Source: Petasospora fabianii
Taxonomy: Eukaryota; Ascomycota; Saccharomycetes; Phaffomycetales; Wickerhamomycetaceae
Direction: 5' to 3'
Length of the DNA: 64,000 bases
NCBI GenBank assembly: GCA_022641835.1
Contig: CP048721.1
Location: forward strand, 389,599-453,598
In this document: piece after piece, positions 27,870-37,716 of the stretch
How positions within the stretch are numbered: position 1 is the stretch's first letter
Layout: every line of letters starts with the position of its first letter
The notes under the pieces: model-generated
Told to the model about the DNA's origin: nothing
The model's database searches: none
What the model saw: the letters and a program-made list of their open reading frames with translations, nothing else
Made by a program: the position numbers and the translations under genes

Positions 27870-28697
27870 ATGAGACAGAAACGTGCTAAATCATACAGAA
27901 AGCAAATGCTTGTGTATCAACACACCTTCCGCTTCAGAGAGCCTTATCAAGTCATCATAGACGATGCACTCGTACTCGAATGTGATAGATCGTCATTCGA
28001 CCTTGCCAAGGGTCTCTCCCGTACCCTTCAAGCTGAAATCAAACCGATGATCACACAATGTTGCATGCAGGCCCTCTACGAGACTAAAAATCAAAGTGCC
28101 ATTCAACTTGCGCAGACATTTGAGAGACGTAAGTGTGGTCATTTCGGTCCAAACACTAAGCCACCTCACGAATGTATTAAATCCATTGTTGACATCAACG
28201 GTACCAATAAGCACAGATATGTTGTTGCCTCGGAGAATGATAGACTCAGGTTCTCCCTAAGAAAGGTTCCAGGTGTTCCTTTGGTGCACATGAAACGTTC
28301 CGTGATGATCATGGAACCACTCAGTATTACATCTGCTAGAGCCTCTACTGCATTGGAGAAATCCAAACTTGTTGGCGGTTTGAACAATATCAAAGTTGGT
28401 ACTGCTAAGGATGGTGAATTGGCCAAGGCGGAAGAGCAGGCGAATGCCTCTCAGATAAAGAAGAAGAGAGGTCCGAAAGAGCCAAATCCACTTAGTATCA
28501 AGAAAAAGAAATCCGCTCAAACAGGAAATAAAGACGAAGGCCAGGAAACTGGTGAAAAGAAGAAGAGAAGAAGAAAACATAAGAAGAGTACTGAAGACGG
28601 TGAGGAGCATGATGAAAAGAAGGAGTCTGTGTCCACTAAGGATGACAACGCAAATAACGAATCGCATGATGAGAACATGTCCGATGCCTCTGATTGA
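27870..28697 (+). CDS. UTP23: Utp23, small-subunit processome PIN-domain protein
   Basis: Nucleolar factor needed for early 18S pre-rRNA processing and release of snR30 from pre-ribosomes. The 275-residue protein starts MRQKRAKSYRKQMLVYQ, the family's characteristic N terminus. The PIN-like fold includes EPYQVIIDDALVLEC (D31, D32). The zinc-binding segment RRKCGHFGP...PPHECI (C89, H91, H100, C102) is conserved. After residue 175 the tail is Lys/Glu-rich with repeated KKKRRRK clusters, typical of nucleolar proteins. Start is the ATG at 27870. Confidence 0.94.
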   Translation: MRQKRAKSYRKQMLVYQHTFRFREPYQVIIDDALVLECDRSSFDLAKGLSRTLQAEIKPMITQCCMQALYETKNQSAIQLAQTFERRKCGHFGPNTKPPHECIKSIVDINGTNKHRYVVASENDRLRFSLRKVPGVPLVHMKRSVMIMEPLSITSARASTALEKSKLVGGLNNIKVGTAKDGELAKAEEQANASQIKKKRGPKEPNPLSIKKKKSAQTGNKDEGQETGEKKKRRRKHKKSTEDGEEHDEKKESVSTKDDNANNESHDENMSDASD

Positions 28698-28939
28698 GAC
28701 GGCTCATAAACTTTGTTTAATTACCAATTAACCGGAACTTATTGCATTTAGCCTGCTTTTTTTTTAGCTATAACGTAGCACCTAATAACCCACTACCCTT
28801 CGCACACTGTCATCATCGCCCGTGTCAATGAAAGTCGCGCCTCCGAGATCTTAGCATAACTCTGAGCAGACAGACACACACTAACTAGCCTGTTTTCTCT
28901 CTAGACTCTAGATCTCCTCACTAAACCACTGTGTAAATC

Positions 28940-29773
28940 ATGATTCCACGAACACGCTCTGCTATCTGCCGAGTCAATCAGCTCCGATTGTACTCTACTG
29001 CTCCTACTCCACCACCTTCTTCTTCAACGTCTTCGACGTCTTCAACATCATCCACATCACCCACCTCAAACGTCAGTGCCCCACGTCGCAAACTTTCCGC
29101 CAAGGAGAAATCCGAACTAGTTTCAACCTCTTTCAAGTCTATCTTTGAAGGAGTTCTCGGAGGTGAAGAGACATTTGAACACATCGATACCAAACCGATA
29201 TTTGCCTCACCTCGCAAATTTACCACCCTTTCCCAATTCCATCGTGATCAAGTCATTGAGGAGCTTGAGAAGAGAATGAAACAAAATTGGAATCGTATGA
29301 CTCCAGAGCATAAGCGTATGGCATATTTCATCAGTTATGGGAATTGGGATGCAAGAGAAGGATTTGAGGATAATCTTGTAAAGGATCATAAGCCTGAGGA
29401 TTTACCTTTTGAAAAACCAGCAAGATTGGCAAAGGGACCTAACGATATTGTTAAGGAATTACCACTGAGGGATCTGTGGCAAGTCAGTGAGAAGAGAAGG
29501 GAAGATTATAAGAAAATGACAAGAAGATTGGATCCCGTGAGTAAAGTTGTTGTTTATTTAGCTGTGATCATAAGTATGTTGGCGGTGTACAGAGATAAAA
29601 CCGTTGGTGAATCGGAGATGATTGTTGGTGATGTTCCTGATAGTCCATTGATGTTGGCAGATTTGAAAAGACAGCAAGAATATGAGGCTGCTGAGTTGAA
29701 GAAGAAACAGGAAGATGAGGAGGCTAAGAAGAAGAGTAAGGCTAAGAAGTGGTACTACTTATGGTTGAAATGA
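28940..29773 (+). CDS. GEP7: Gep7-like mitochondrial protein with COX IV-like segment
   Basis: A 277-residue protein with a mitochondrial-type N terminus (MIPRTRSAICRVNQLRLYST) followed by a Ser/Thr run. The middle (about residues 95-135) reads as a COX IV/Cox5-like motif: RMKQNWNRMTPEHKRMAYFISYGNW resembles the Cox5 segment around LTEPEKQAVWYISYGEWG, shown here only in part. One membrane helix lies near 200-218 (VVVYLAVIISMLAVY), then a Lys/Glu-rich tail. In S. cerevisiae GEP7 (genetic interactor of prohibitins) is adjacent to RAD6 and PKP2, exactly the neighbours here, so synteny supports GEP7 over a true Cox5. Function of Gep7 is poorly defined. It converges on RAD6. Confidence 0.75.
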   Translation: MIPRTRSAICRVNQLRLYSTAPTPPPSSSTSSTSSTSSTSPTSNVSAPRRKLSAKEKSELVSTSFKSIFEGVLGGEETFEHIDTKPIFASPRKFTTLSQFHRDQVIEELEKRMKQNWNRMTPEHKRMAYFISYGNWDAREGFEDNLVKDHKPEDLPFEKPARLAKGPNDIVKELPLRDLWQVSEKRREDYKKMTRRLDPVSKVVVYLAVIISMLAVYRDKTVGESEMIVGDVPDSPLMLADLKRQQEYEAAELKKKQEDEEAKKKSKAKKWYYLWLK

Positions 29774-29990
29774 TAAGATGTGGTGAAGCACACCCATTTG
29801 GAGATGTAAATAGCATTAATGCATTCGATTAAACAAAAAGAAAAATGTGCCAGGGATATGATAGATCAGTGTATATGTAAGCAAACAGAGAAAGCAGAAA
29901 AGAACCCAAAAAGTGAAATAGAAGTTAGAAAGAACAGATACAAGCAAATGATAAACGTTGAGTAAAAGCAGCCAATGCAGTTTCATTATA

Positions 29991-30711
29991 TTACTCCTCA
30001 TCCTCAACATCCTCGTCCTCGTCGGCATCCATGATATCATCAGCCCAACTGTTTTCCACCGTCTCCCTCACCCTTTTGGTGTACTGTGATGAGTGATCCT
30101 TATACAAGTTTGCAGCTTCAACGTTCGCCGGTGATGAGATGTTTGGATCGTTCAAGAGAGATTGGATAGAAGTCAAGATAGACGCCACATCGAAAGTTGG
30201 TGACCATCTGTTTTGCAAAATGTCGAGACAGATTTCTCCACTTGCATACACGTTAGGGTGGAACATCTGTGAGATGAATTTCACGTGTGGTGGCTTGTTT
30301 GGGTATTGTTCGTCAAAGTTGATTGTGAGACGGAATGTTCCATCTTCGAATGGTGTGTCTGCTGGACCTATTATCACGGCGTTCCTAAAGGGAGAGATGT
30401 GTTAGTAATTCTGGGGGTGGGATACAGGGGCGGGGAGGGGTGAACATACCAAACCATAACATTCTCAGCGAGGGGTGTCGCAGAAACACCATCTGGAGGG
30501 TCTGATTGGAGACGCTGGGTAAATATGTTAGTATTTCTGAAACATAAAGAGTTGATCATCGCCACCGCGTGGCGATGGGTAGAGTGATAGAGAAAGAGAG
30601 AGGGGGGCGCCGCGATGTATGAGGCGACGAATCGCCTCTTTTAAATCGGCAGCTGCATAAAACACATACTTTAAGGTCTCTCATAAGTCTTCTTCTCGCT
30701 GGAGTTGACAT
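29991..30711 (-). CDS. RAD6: Rad6 ubiquitin-conjugating enzyme E2, three exons
   Basis: E2 enzyme for H2B monoubiquitination (with Bre1), PCNA ubiquitination in DNA damage tolerance (with Rad18) and N-end-rule degradation (with Ubr1). Exons on the minus strand: 30670-30711 ([14 protein letters not shown]), 30450-30514 and 29991-30384, giving 166 residues. Introns of 155 and 65 nt have GTATGT donors, exact TACTAAC branch points (30527-30533 and 30401-30407) and CAG/TAG acceptors; the second splits the Trp codon of NVMVWNAV. The active-site stretch [19 protein letters not shown] contains the catalytic Cys (GEICLD). The acidic Asp/Glu tail, needed for histone ubiquitination in S. cerevisiae, is present but shorter. 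S. cerevisiae RAD6 is intronless, and intron 1 here is hairpin-rich (see findings). Confidence 0.96.
30557..30638 (-). other. Two perfect hairpins inside RAD6 intron 1
   Basis: Within the 155-nt intron (30515-30669) lie two perfect inverted repeats. The first (30557-30577) has 9-bp arms, CATCGCCAC and GTGGCGATG, with a 3-nt loop. The second (30621-30638) has 7-bp arms, GAGGCGA and TCGCCTC; on the transcript strand its loop reads UUCG, a stable tetraloop sequence. Both are GC-rich and sit between the 5' splice site and the branch point. They could shorten the effective branch distance or regulate splicing. Confidence 0.75.
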
Positions 30712-31367
30712 TCTTTCTTCTTCGTTGTGGATCTATTTGAGTTGTCAAGGGGTATTATCAAACACTGACGTTTGTGGAAGATAAAGCTTCTACGTCAGCT
30801 TTGTTCGATGGCGCGTGCCTCCTCCAAAGTTTCGCGCTTGTGCGGTCGTTTCGGCTTTGGCGGCACTTTCCACCATAGTGTTCCATATCCGGTAATCTGG
30901 TAAGCTTCTGGCGCCTTTTTGGCGCATTTTTGGCATAAAACGATTGATCACGCAGCGCAAACTGGCGCAATTCTAGTGCTGAATTTCCCCAATCGCCGAA
31001 CTGACCGTGACTCAATCTTGATGGCTACTCCAGACTTTTTGCTCGGGCAGTGGGATTCCAAGTCACATTTGAACATCTCCCGATAGTCTCGAAGTATCAC
31101 TTACACCAAACACCTTATCAGATCCACTCTCTTTGGGAAAGACCAATACAGCGAAGCAACACCACATCAGACATAGCCTCGTTTGCCATAATCTTAAACC
31201 CTCCATATATTTCACACCACACTTCACGCACGTCCCGCTCGTCCATCGAGCCAGATCAACCGGCGTGGCCGAGACAGCATATATATATATAAAACCAAAG
31301 TCACAACACTCAGGCCCTCACACGATCTACATATTCAAGACCACATCTCCAACACCACATACCCTTT
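30712..31367. other. RAD6/PKP2 bidirectional promoter
   Basis: A 656 bp divergent region. Near RAD6 it has repeated GGCGC cores (about 30909-30925 and 30963-30968) including a TTTTTGGCGC element. Near PKP2 an alternating TA tract (31279-31294, ending TATAAAA) is a good TATA box about 75-90 bp before the PKP2 ATG. No ORF with coding character. Confidence 0.5.
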
Positions 31368-32846
31368 ATGATGCTCAAACTACGAAATATGCCATGCGCT
31401 ATGCCACATGGCATCAATCCGATAAGGCAACTCGCAACATCATCAAGCTCCACCTCGTCGTCACCCATATCGAGCCGAAATTTTGACATCAATTCCAAAC
31501 CGGACTTCTCTCACTATCATAACCACATTGAAGACATATCATCACATCTTGCCGACCTTGGTCCCTTCCCATCACATTCACCTTACTTAAACCCACAACA
31601 TTTTTATCAAAACACCGTTGTCAATGATTGGAGTCGACGTACTCCACATCCAGTTACACTCCAGCATCTTGCAATGTATGGTAAGACGCTCACAGAGGGG
31701 AAGATTATTGCCAGTGCCAACTTTGTACGATTGGAACTCCCTGTCAGAATCGCCCTGAAATTGAGAGAGTTGCAAGAGTTGCCATTTAGCGTGGTTAACA
31801 ATTATCATTTGGCTAAAGTTTATGAATCTTATTATGACATCTTTGAACGGTTTAGAAAAGTTCCAAAGATTGTCACGATTGAAGATAATGAAAAATTTTG
31901 CGAGATGTTGGAGGACATGTTGACAGATGTCAACTTGCTTAACTTGCCAAATCTTATGATGGGTGCACTTGAGTGTTGTATCCTGCAATCATTATCGAGA
32001 AAACAGCTAGATGAGTTGATTTCATCCTTGCTTAGAGCCAGAATCTCAAGGCGTTTGATCATTGAAGAGCATTTATCATCTACCAAGAACTTTATCATGG
32101 ATCCAAAGAGTGGTCGTTCAAAGCAATTTATCGGTGACATCTTTTTCAAATGTTCTGCTGCTGAACATTTGGAAATCTCTGCTCAAACTGCTGCACAGTT
32201 CATTGAAAATCTGTATCCAGGTATTCAAATGCCCAAACTTGTCATTGAAGGAGCTAAGGACCTCAATTTCTCCTTCCTCACTGCGCATCTCCACTACATG
32301 CTCGGTGAGATCCTACGTAACTGTTATGAAGCCACTGTGAAACACTTTATCGCATCCAACCCAAAACCAGGTGAAACTCCTCCCCCGGTGAAAGTGTGTC
32401 TTATCGATTCTCGTGATCATGTTGGATTCCGCTTTTCAGACCGCGGTGGTGGTGTTGACATGGAACCTATTAACAAGGCGTGGTCATTCGCTAAGGATCC
32501 AGTTCTTGCCCGTGAGTCTCTTTCAAATTTCCACAAGTTACCAAACCTTGACTTGGAGAAGATGAAAATGAGTAAATCATCCTCGATGGAAGCTCGTAAG
32601 ACATTAATGCACACATCTGTTGGAGGCATTGATGACAACCGAATGAAAGAGGCCACTTTGATCAACTTGATTCAGAGACCAGCCCAGTACAAATTGGGTC
32701 TAGGTCTCGCTATGTGTAAAGTGTACTCTGACTACTGGAATGGTGATTTGGTTGTGCATTCGCTCAAGGGTTATGGAACTGATACATACCTCAAGCTTGG
32801 TAAGCTTGGGTACCACAGGGACAAGTTGCAGCTTGACAGGGCCTGA
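31368..32846 (+). CDS. PKP2: Mitochondrial pyruvate dehydrogenase kinase
   Basis: Protein kinase of the BCKDK/PDK family that phosphorylates and inactivates the E1 alpha subunit of pyruvate dehydrogenase in the matrix. The 492-residue protein has a basic, Ser-rich presequence (about 1-35), the BCDHK adaptor helical domain (about 60-240, with DVNLLNLPNLMMGALE) and a GHKL ATPase domain: N-box HYMLGEILRNCYEA (about 307-322), G1 DRGGGVD (from D358) and G2 LGLGLAMCKVYSDYW (from about 443), ending GYGTDTYLKL. Between G1 and G2 is a longer, Met/Ser/Lys-rich ATP lid, as in yeast Pkp2. Neighbouring RAD6, GEP7 and YBP support PKP2 rather than PKP1. Confidence 0.92.
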   Translation: MMLKLRNMPCAMPHGINPIRQLATSSSSTSSSPISSRNFDINSKPDFSHYHNHIEDISSHLADLGPFPSHSPYLNPQHFYQNTVVNDWSRRTPHPVTLQHLAMYGKTLTEGKIIASANFVRLELPVRIALKLRELQELPFSVVNNYHLAKVYESYYDIFERFRKVPKIVTIEDNEKFCEMLEDMLTDVNLLNLPNLMMGALECCILQSLSRKQLDELISSLLRARISRRLIIEEHLSSTKNFIMDPKSGRSKQFIGDIFFKCSAAEHLEISAQTAAQFIENLYPGIQMPKLVIEGAKDLNFSFLTAHLHYMLGEILRNCYEATVKHFIASNPKPGETPPPVKVCLIDSRDHVGFRFSDRGGGVDMEPINKAWSFAKDPVLARESLSNFHKLPNLDLEKMKMSKSSSMEARKTLMHTSVGGIDDNRMKEATLINLIQRPAQYKLGLGLAMCKVYSDYWNGDLVVHSLKGYGTDTYLKLGKLGYHRDKLQLDRA

Positions 32847-33306
32847 TTTGGCTACCATTGGTTTTCAATATACCTTTTTATAGGTGTAGAATCCCATTAG
32901 TAAATGGTTAGTATTTGATATGTATAGCAAAGTTCCCATCAAAATGTCATGAATTTATGAGTCTTGAGTAATGCGTAGTCAGGGTCTCACCCTTTTGGGT
33001 TCGCGCCCGCTTTTGGTTACCGCGTCTCACAATGACGCGCGTTGGCGCTGCGGGCCGGAGGGCAGAAAGTGGGAACGCTGTGCTGGGCCTAGTTAACGCG
33101 CGGTGGCAGACCAAGGAAAGCGGGTCGGAAATTCTGAGTTAAAGTGATGACAACGAATCGCGGAGGAGCCGCGGTGGCGGACGAATTGAGGAAAAGAGAA
33201 GAGTAAAGTGGCCAGAAGCGTCAGGCACAACAACAATCGACAGCAGCCATCAACAGCCAACGTCGTCAACGTCGCTAGCGCATTCGACTACATTACAACA
33301 CTGGCA
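32847..33306. other. HPC2 upstream region with a short uORF
   Basis: A 460 bp stretch between the PKP2 stop and the first HPC2 ATG. It is GC-rich with several ACGCG cores (around 33035, 33095 and 33018). An ATG at 33147 opens a 19-codon reading frame (MTTNRGGAAVADELRKREE) that stops at 33206, in another frame from HPC2. The HPC2 frame itself is open from 33190 without an ATG until 33307. Confidence 0.5.
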
Positions 33307-35406
33307 ATGAACCCTTACTACCAGCGGTTCCTTGTACCTGAGACGGATAATAAGGACAATATCTCCATCTCGTCACTCCTTAGTGACGACACTCCAAAAG
33401 AGCCGCAGCACCAGCTTCAGCAGCATCAGCACGATGATGAGAATAAGAAAGACGAGAACAAACACAAGGACCCTCCAGAGATGATCCTGCTCGACTCGGG
33501 TAGCGAAAAGGAGGAAGAGCCGCAGAAGAAGGAGCCAGAGGTTCGCAGGGCTACAAGGCGTTCAACACGTGTGGCTGTTGATTCAATGGTATCCAAGGAA
33601 GCTGAGAAGGAGAAGGAGAAGGAGAAGCCAAAGCCCCGTGCGCGCAAGCCTAGAGCGACCGCTGCTAAGAAGAAAGTAGATGGCGGGGAAATATCAGCAG
33701 CTAAGGGAGTGTCCAATGTCATTGATGCTACGCATGGATCGAATGAGAAGACTCCAGAACAGATTGCTGCTGAACTTGCAGAAAGACTCAAGCAACAAGC
33801 CTTGGCCATGAATGAGCAGTCATCACAGCCTTCAGAACCGTCAAATATCATTCCAGTATCGACATCGTCATCAGGTCCGACTCCAACACCCGCACAGGCT
33901 CATCCACAGGCATCTCCCTCTGGAATGCGTCCATCCATCATGAATCTGATGAACAATGATGCACCTGCGCAGTACTACCATCCACCCCCACCTCACCAAC
34001 AACCTCCACCACCAAGTTTCCCACCACTCCCTCAACAACATCTCCCACCGATCCATCCACATCAAGTACACAACATGATGCCAAACATACAACAACCTCA
34101 AATATCACCTGAACATATGCAACAGACCCAACAGGAATTGAACTCAGCTCCAAATAGCATACCAGCTCAACTTCCTCAACAGCATCTACAGGCCTCCTCA
34201 CAACCTGCACAACCAGGACAAACTGTGGTCATCCAGGATGAGACTGCAACTTCAACTTCTGCTCCAACTCCAGCGCCAGCTTCAGCGCCAAAGGCTAAGG
34301 GAGGAAGAAAACGTAAAGCTGACACCGCCGCCGGTGCTACTGGTACTGCTCCAAAGAAAGGAAGAAAGAAGGCTACACCAGCAGCAGCAGCTGCTGCTGC
34401 TGCTGCCACGCCAGCACCTCCAGTTGTGGAGGAGTTGTCATTTAATGAACAGATGAACAGGCAATTGAAACAGCCAAATCCAGAGAGTTCTGTGCCGCCA
34501 CCTACACTTCTTGAAGTTACTGATAATGAAAATGGTACTAGTGAGGCTTCCAAACCATTGGAGGCTAAGGACGGTGCTGATGAAGTCATGAAAGACGCTA
34601 TTGACGATACAAAGAGCATTAACTCTGAGGAGAAACCGAAGGAGAAGCCTGTGGTTAAGGAAAAAGACACCAAGACTACTACTTTCACTACAGCCGATGA
34701 TGACACCAAGCCTGAAGAGCCAATCATTGCTCTCCATGTGCCACTGCGCGCCCCATCAGAAGGTCCAGGATCAGCACAGGTTGTCTTCAACGTGATGAAG
34801 ATGTGTGAAGATAAGTTTGGCTGGAAGGCCGTACATCCAAACTCCACCAAGTTCTCCGCTGACATGTTCAACGATGATGATCTGGATGATGAAGATGATG
34901 ATATGGAAGTTGATGATGATGAAGACGGTCGTCTCAAGGAGAAGAAGGAGGAAACACCACAACCGCCAGTCAAGATTGATGGAAGAAAGTTACAAAAGGG
35001 TAAACCAAAGATTGGTCAGTATGACTACCTTGATCCATTCATTGATGATTCTGAAATGCTTTGGGAAGAACAACGAGCTTCCACTAAGGATGGGTTCTTT
35101 GTTTTCTGGGGTCCTTTGGTCGAGGAGGGTACCTCTGCTCGTATCGAACGTGCCGATGGTACGGTGAAGAGAACTCGTAAAAGAAATACAACTGCTGGTG
35201 CGGCTACTGCTAAGAAGAAACCAGGGCCACGAGCTGGTACGCCAAAGGCTGCTACACCTGCGTCAACCGCTGCTCCAGCTGTATCATCAGCACCGCAATC
35301 ATCTTCAACTTTACCATCAAAGAACACTCAGCCACCAGCTGCACAGCCGAAACAGAAGAAGCAACCATTACCGATTGCTCCTCTTCCTGTGCTTCCTAAG
35401 CCATGA
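33307..35406 (+). CDS. HPC2: Hpc2/ubinuclein subunit of the HIR histone chaperone complex
   Basis: Subunit of the HIR complex, which deposits H3-H4 independently of replication and represses histone genes outside S phase. From the first ATG (33307) the protein has 699 residues. Most is low complexity: charged Lys/Glu tracts, a Pro/Gln/His-rich block (about 220-300), Ala runs and an acidic patch (about 520-540). The signature Hpc2-related domain begins near residue 572: YDYLDPFIDDSEMLWEE, then TKDGFFVFWGPL, matching ubinuclein/Hpc2. Basic AT-hook-like KKKPGPR and Ala/Pro/Gln tail follow. The frame extends 117 bp upstream (VARSVRHNNNRQQPS, conserved-looking) with no ATG, so the true start might be a non-AUG codon or in an undetected upstream exon. 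Confidence 0.88.
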   Translation: MNPYYQRFLVPETDNKDNISISSLLSDDTPKEPQHQLQQHQHDDENKKDENKHKDPPEMILLDSGSEKEEEPQKKEPEVRRATRRSTRVAVDSMVSKEAEKEKEKEKPKPRARKPRATAAKKKVDGGEISAAKGVSNVIDATHGSNEKTPEQIAAELAERLKQQALAMNEQSSQPSEPSNIIPVSTSSSGPTPTPAQAHPQASPSGMRPSIMNLMNNDAPAQYYHPPPPHQQPPPPSFPPLPQQHLPPIHPHQVHNMMPNIQQPQISPEHMQQTQQELNSAPNSIPAQLPQQHLQASSQPAQPGQTVVIQDETATSTSAPTPAPASAPKAKGGRKRKADTAAGATGTAPKKGRKKATPAAAAAAAAATPAPPVVEELSFNEQMNRQLKQPNPESSVPPPTLLEVTDNENGTSEASKPLEAKDGADEVMKDAIDDTKSINSEEKPKEKPVVKEKDTKTTTFTTADDDTKPEEPIIALHVPLRAPSEGPGSAQVVFNVMKMCEDKFGWKAVHPNSTKFSADMFNDDDLDDEDDDMEVDDDEDGRLKEKKEETPQPPVKIDGRKLQKGKPKIGQYDYLDPFIDDSEMLWEEQRASTKDGFFVFWGPLVEEGTSARIERADGTVKRTRKRNTTAGAATAKKKPGPRAGTPKAATPASTAAPAVSSAPQSSSTLPSKNTQPPAAQPKQKKQPLPIAPLPVLPKP

Positions 35407-35483
35407 TGAATCCCTTCTACGACTTCACGTTCAATATGTTACTCTTCTTAGTGTGTATTAATAGCTTTCACAATTATAAGCAT

Positions 35484-37561
35484 TCAAGGCGACTGCTTCT
35501 TTTGACGAATGTACTCAGTTAGAGACTCAATGGCAACGTTTGCAAACTCCACATTAGTAGAACTATCCTCACACTTCTTGTTTTGATCAAGCTTCTTCTT
35601 GGTCTGGTTGACAATTTCAGAAAGCTTATCCTGTGGGAAACGTTCCTTGATGCCAATCAACAAGTTAAGATAGCCAAGTAATGTCTTGAAACGAGCACCG
35701 TCAATAACTTCATCGGCAAACGCATCGTCGAGACATTCACGAATCAAAGCATAAATATCATCAATACGATCCGACGTAAGCTCAATCATATGACGTTTTG
35801 GCAACGCTGGTGCTGGTTTAGCAGCAGGGGCAGAATCATTAGTCGCATTCCCATCAGACACAGAGGTTCTCTTCAATTCCTCGCTCAACTCATCAACGGT
35901 CACAACAGGGCGCTCTCTGATCAAGAAATCCTTCAAGACATTCACCACGCCTGCCTTAGCTGTCTCCAAAGGAGCCGTAGTTAAAGTATCCACAATGAAG
36001 TCATAGGCGAAACCTTCTTCGAAATTGGCCAGTGCCCTGACAAGCAACATGAACAAGATGAATCTGAACACTTGTTCTTCATCGACACAGGAGAAATGCA
36101 CTGTTGTCTGAAGGAACAAGATACGCAAATGTTTTGGCAATGATGTCCAATCCTCCCGTGTTGCAGTGGCTACTGCTCCCCATACCCAATAAAGAGCAGA
36201 GTCAACAAGTCCCTTCGTGTGCAGCTTGCTGCTGACGAGTCCCGGTGTGAGGAAGCGGATGTACATCGCGATAGCTTCATGAAGTGTAGCTGTGAGTTCA
36301 TGTGGTGTGTGTCCATGAGACTTTTGTTCGGCGTTATACTGTGTACAGATGTTAAAGAGGCCCGCAGGTGACAATGGAAGAACTGTTTGTGCTGGGTTGA
36401 ATGTGGTTGCGAGACGGTCGTTGAGACAAAGTCCAACGGTAGCCTGCACCAATTGGTCCTGTTGAGTTTCATCCGAGTCTGGCTTAACGTCCTTGATAAT
36501 GTCGTTAGCCTTCTCCATCAACAGTGATGAATCCTTTTTGAGCTTCTCAAACTCCTCGTCCAAATCGATATCGAAACTCATGGCAAGTCCAACGATACGG
36601 GAGAACGCTTCCCTTGTAGAGATGTTAAGATCTTCATTCTCAGCCCATATTGGCATTTTTCCGTGCTCATTGAGCTTGGTCTCAACATAGAGCTGCTGAC
36701 TGAAGCCAAGACCATGAGTACGGAATGAGAGGCCACAAATCTGTGTGAGAAAACTCTGTAAAAGCTTTCTCTGCAAGTACGCCTCATCATCATCTAGCTT
36801 GTGTGCCTCTTCCTGAGTGATACCATGTTCTTTGAGCCAATCAAGGGGCTTCAATGGCGGGATGTAATCCCTGGCAAAGGCATAAACCTTACGAGTGATG
36901 AATCGTTGACGTGGGTTGAAGTCGGTGTACTTGATGAAAGATGTAAGGCAGCACGAGAGCGCCATGGCGAGGAACTTTGATGGATAGATGGTATTGATTC
37001 TCTTCAATGTACTGGCCAGAAGTTCAAGTAATGTGTAGAACTTAACATCCAAAAGTTTTTCATTCCTTGGCGTATCGTTCTGAGAGTAGTCAAGGTTAGT
37101 AAGAAGCTCGATAGATTTAACAAAGAGCTCTTTAGCATTACCATGCTTCGCCAGGAGGTCAAACACGGACATTACGCTCTTCATAGCACTTGAGCCTACC
37201 TCAGAAGATTCATCGAGATCCCAATCGAGATTCAGGTATGGTAAGACCATGTCCGGGATATCCCAGCCAATCTCCTCGACAATGTCGATGTTGTTGCTTA
37301 ATACCTTAGACAAAGCCTCCATAATCTGGCGCTTCTCGTCATCATTGTGTCTTTCTGCGTCTTCCAAATTGACATCCAAGACTGTAGCATAAGAGAGGTA
37401 ATCGTTTGTGACCTGTCAAATGGTGTTAGTTTGGTGAACGTTTGACAGCTGCGCCACCCTAGGTGCACCTGAACTCAACTTACACGAAGATCCTCGACTG
37501 CATTGGTGATGTGTTCCACGATGGTCTCCACTGATGGGTCCTCAGTCTCTGTGTCTGACAT
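35484..37561 (-). CDS. YBP2: Ybp1/Ybp2 family protein (Yap1-binding or kinetochore), two exons
   Basis: Member of the YAP-binding/Alf4/glomulin (Kinetochor_Ybp2) family. In S. cerevisiae Ybp1 supports Gpx3-dependent oxidation of Yap1, and Ybp2 associates with the kinetochore. Exon 1 is 37484-37561 (26 codons, MSDTETEDPSVETIVEHITN...) and exon 2 is 35484-37412. The 71-nt intron has a GTAAGT donor, an AACTAAC branch and a GACAG acceptor, and joins in phase to VTNDYLSYATVLDVNLED. Total is 668 residues, like the S. cerevisiae proteins (about 640-670). The protein is helical throughout. Location next to PKP2/RAD6/GEP7 matches YBP2. A CACGTG/TGACGTCA composite site lies about 155 bp upstream (see 37717-37736). 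Confidence 0.85.
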
Positions 37562-37716
37562 TTCTACAATGTAAATTCCACGATTTTGCAATGAATAAAG
37601 GTATGCAAAGCGGGTGGAGTGGTGTTCTTTTTTTGACAGATGTTGATGAGGTCTACCGCTCAGCTAGCTGGCCACCCACTGGGGAACGGTAACATTTTTC
37701 GCGAAAGCGAGAGATT

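Noticed and set aside
33426-35327. Several long minus-strand ORFs
   Set aside because: All are antisense shadows of the low-complexity HPC2 coding sequence.
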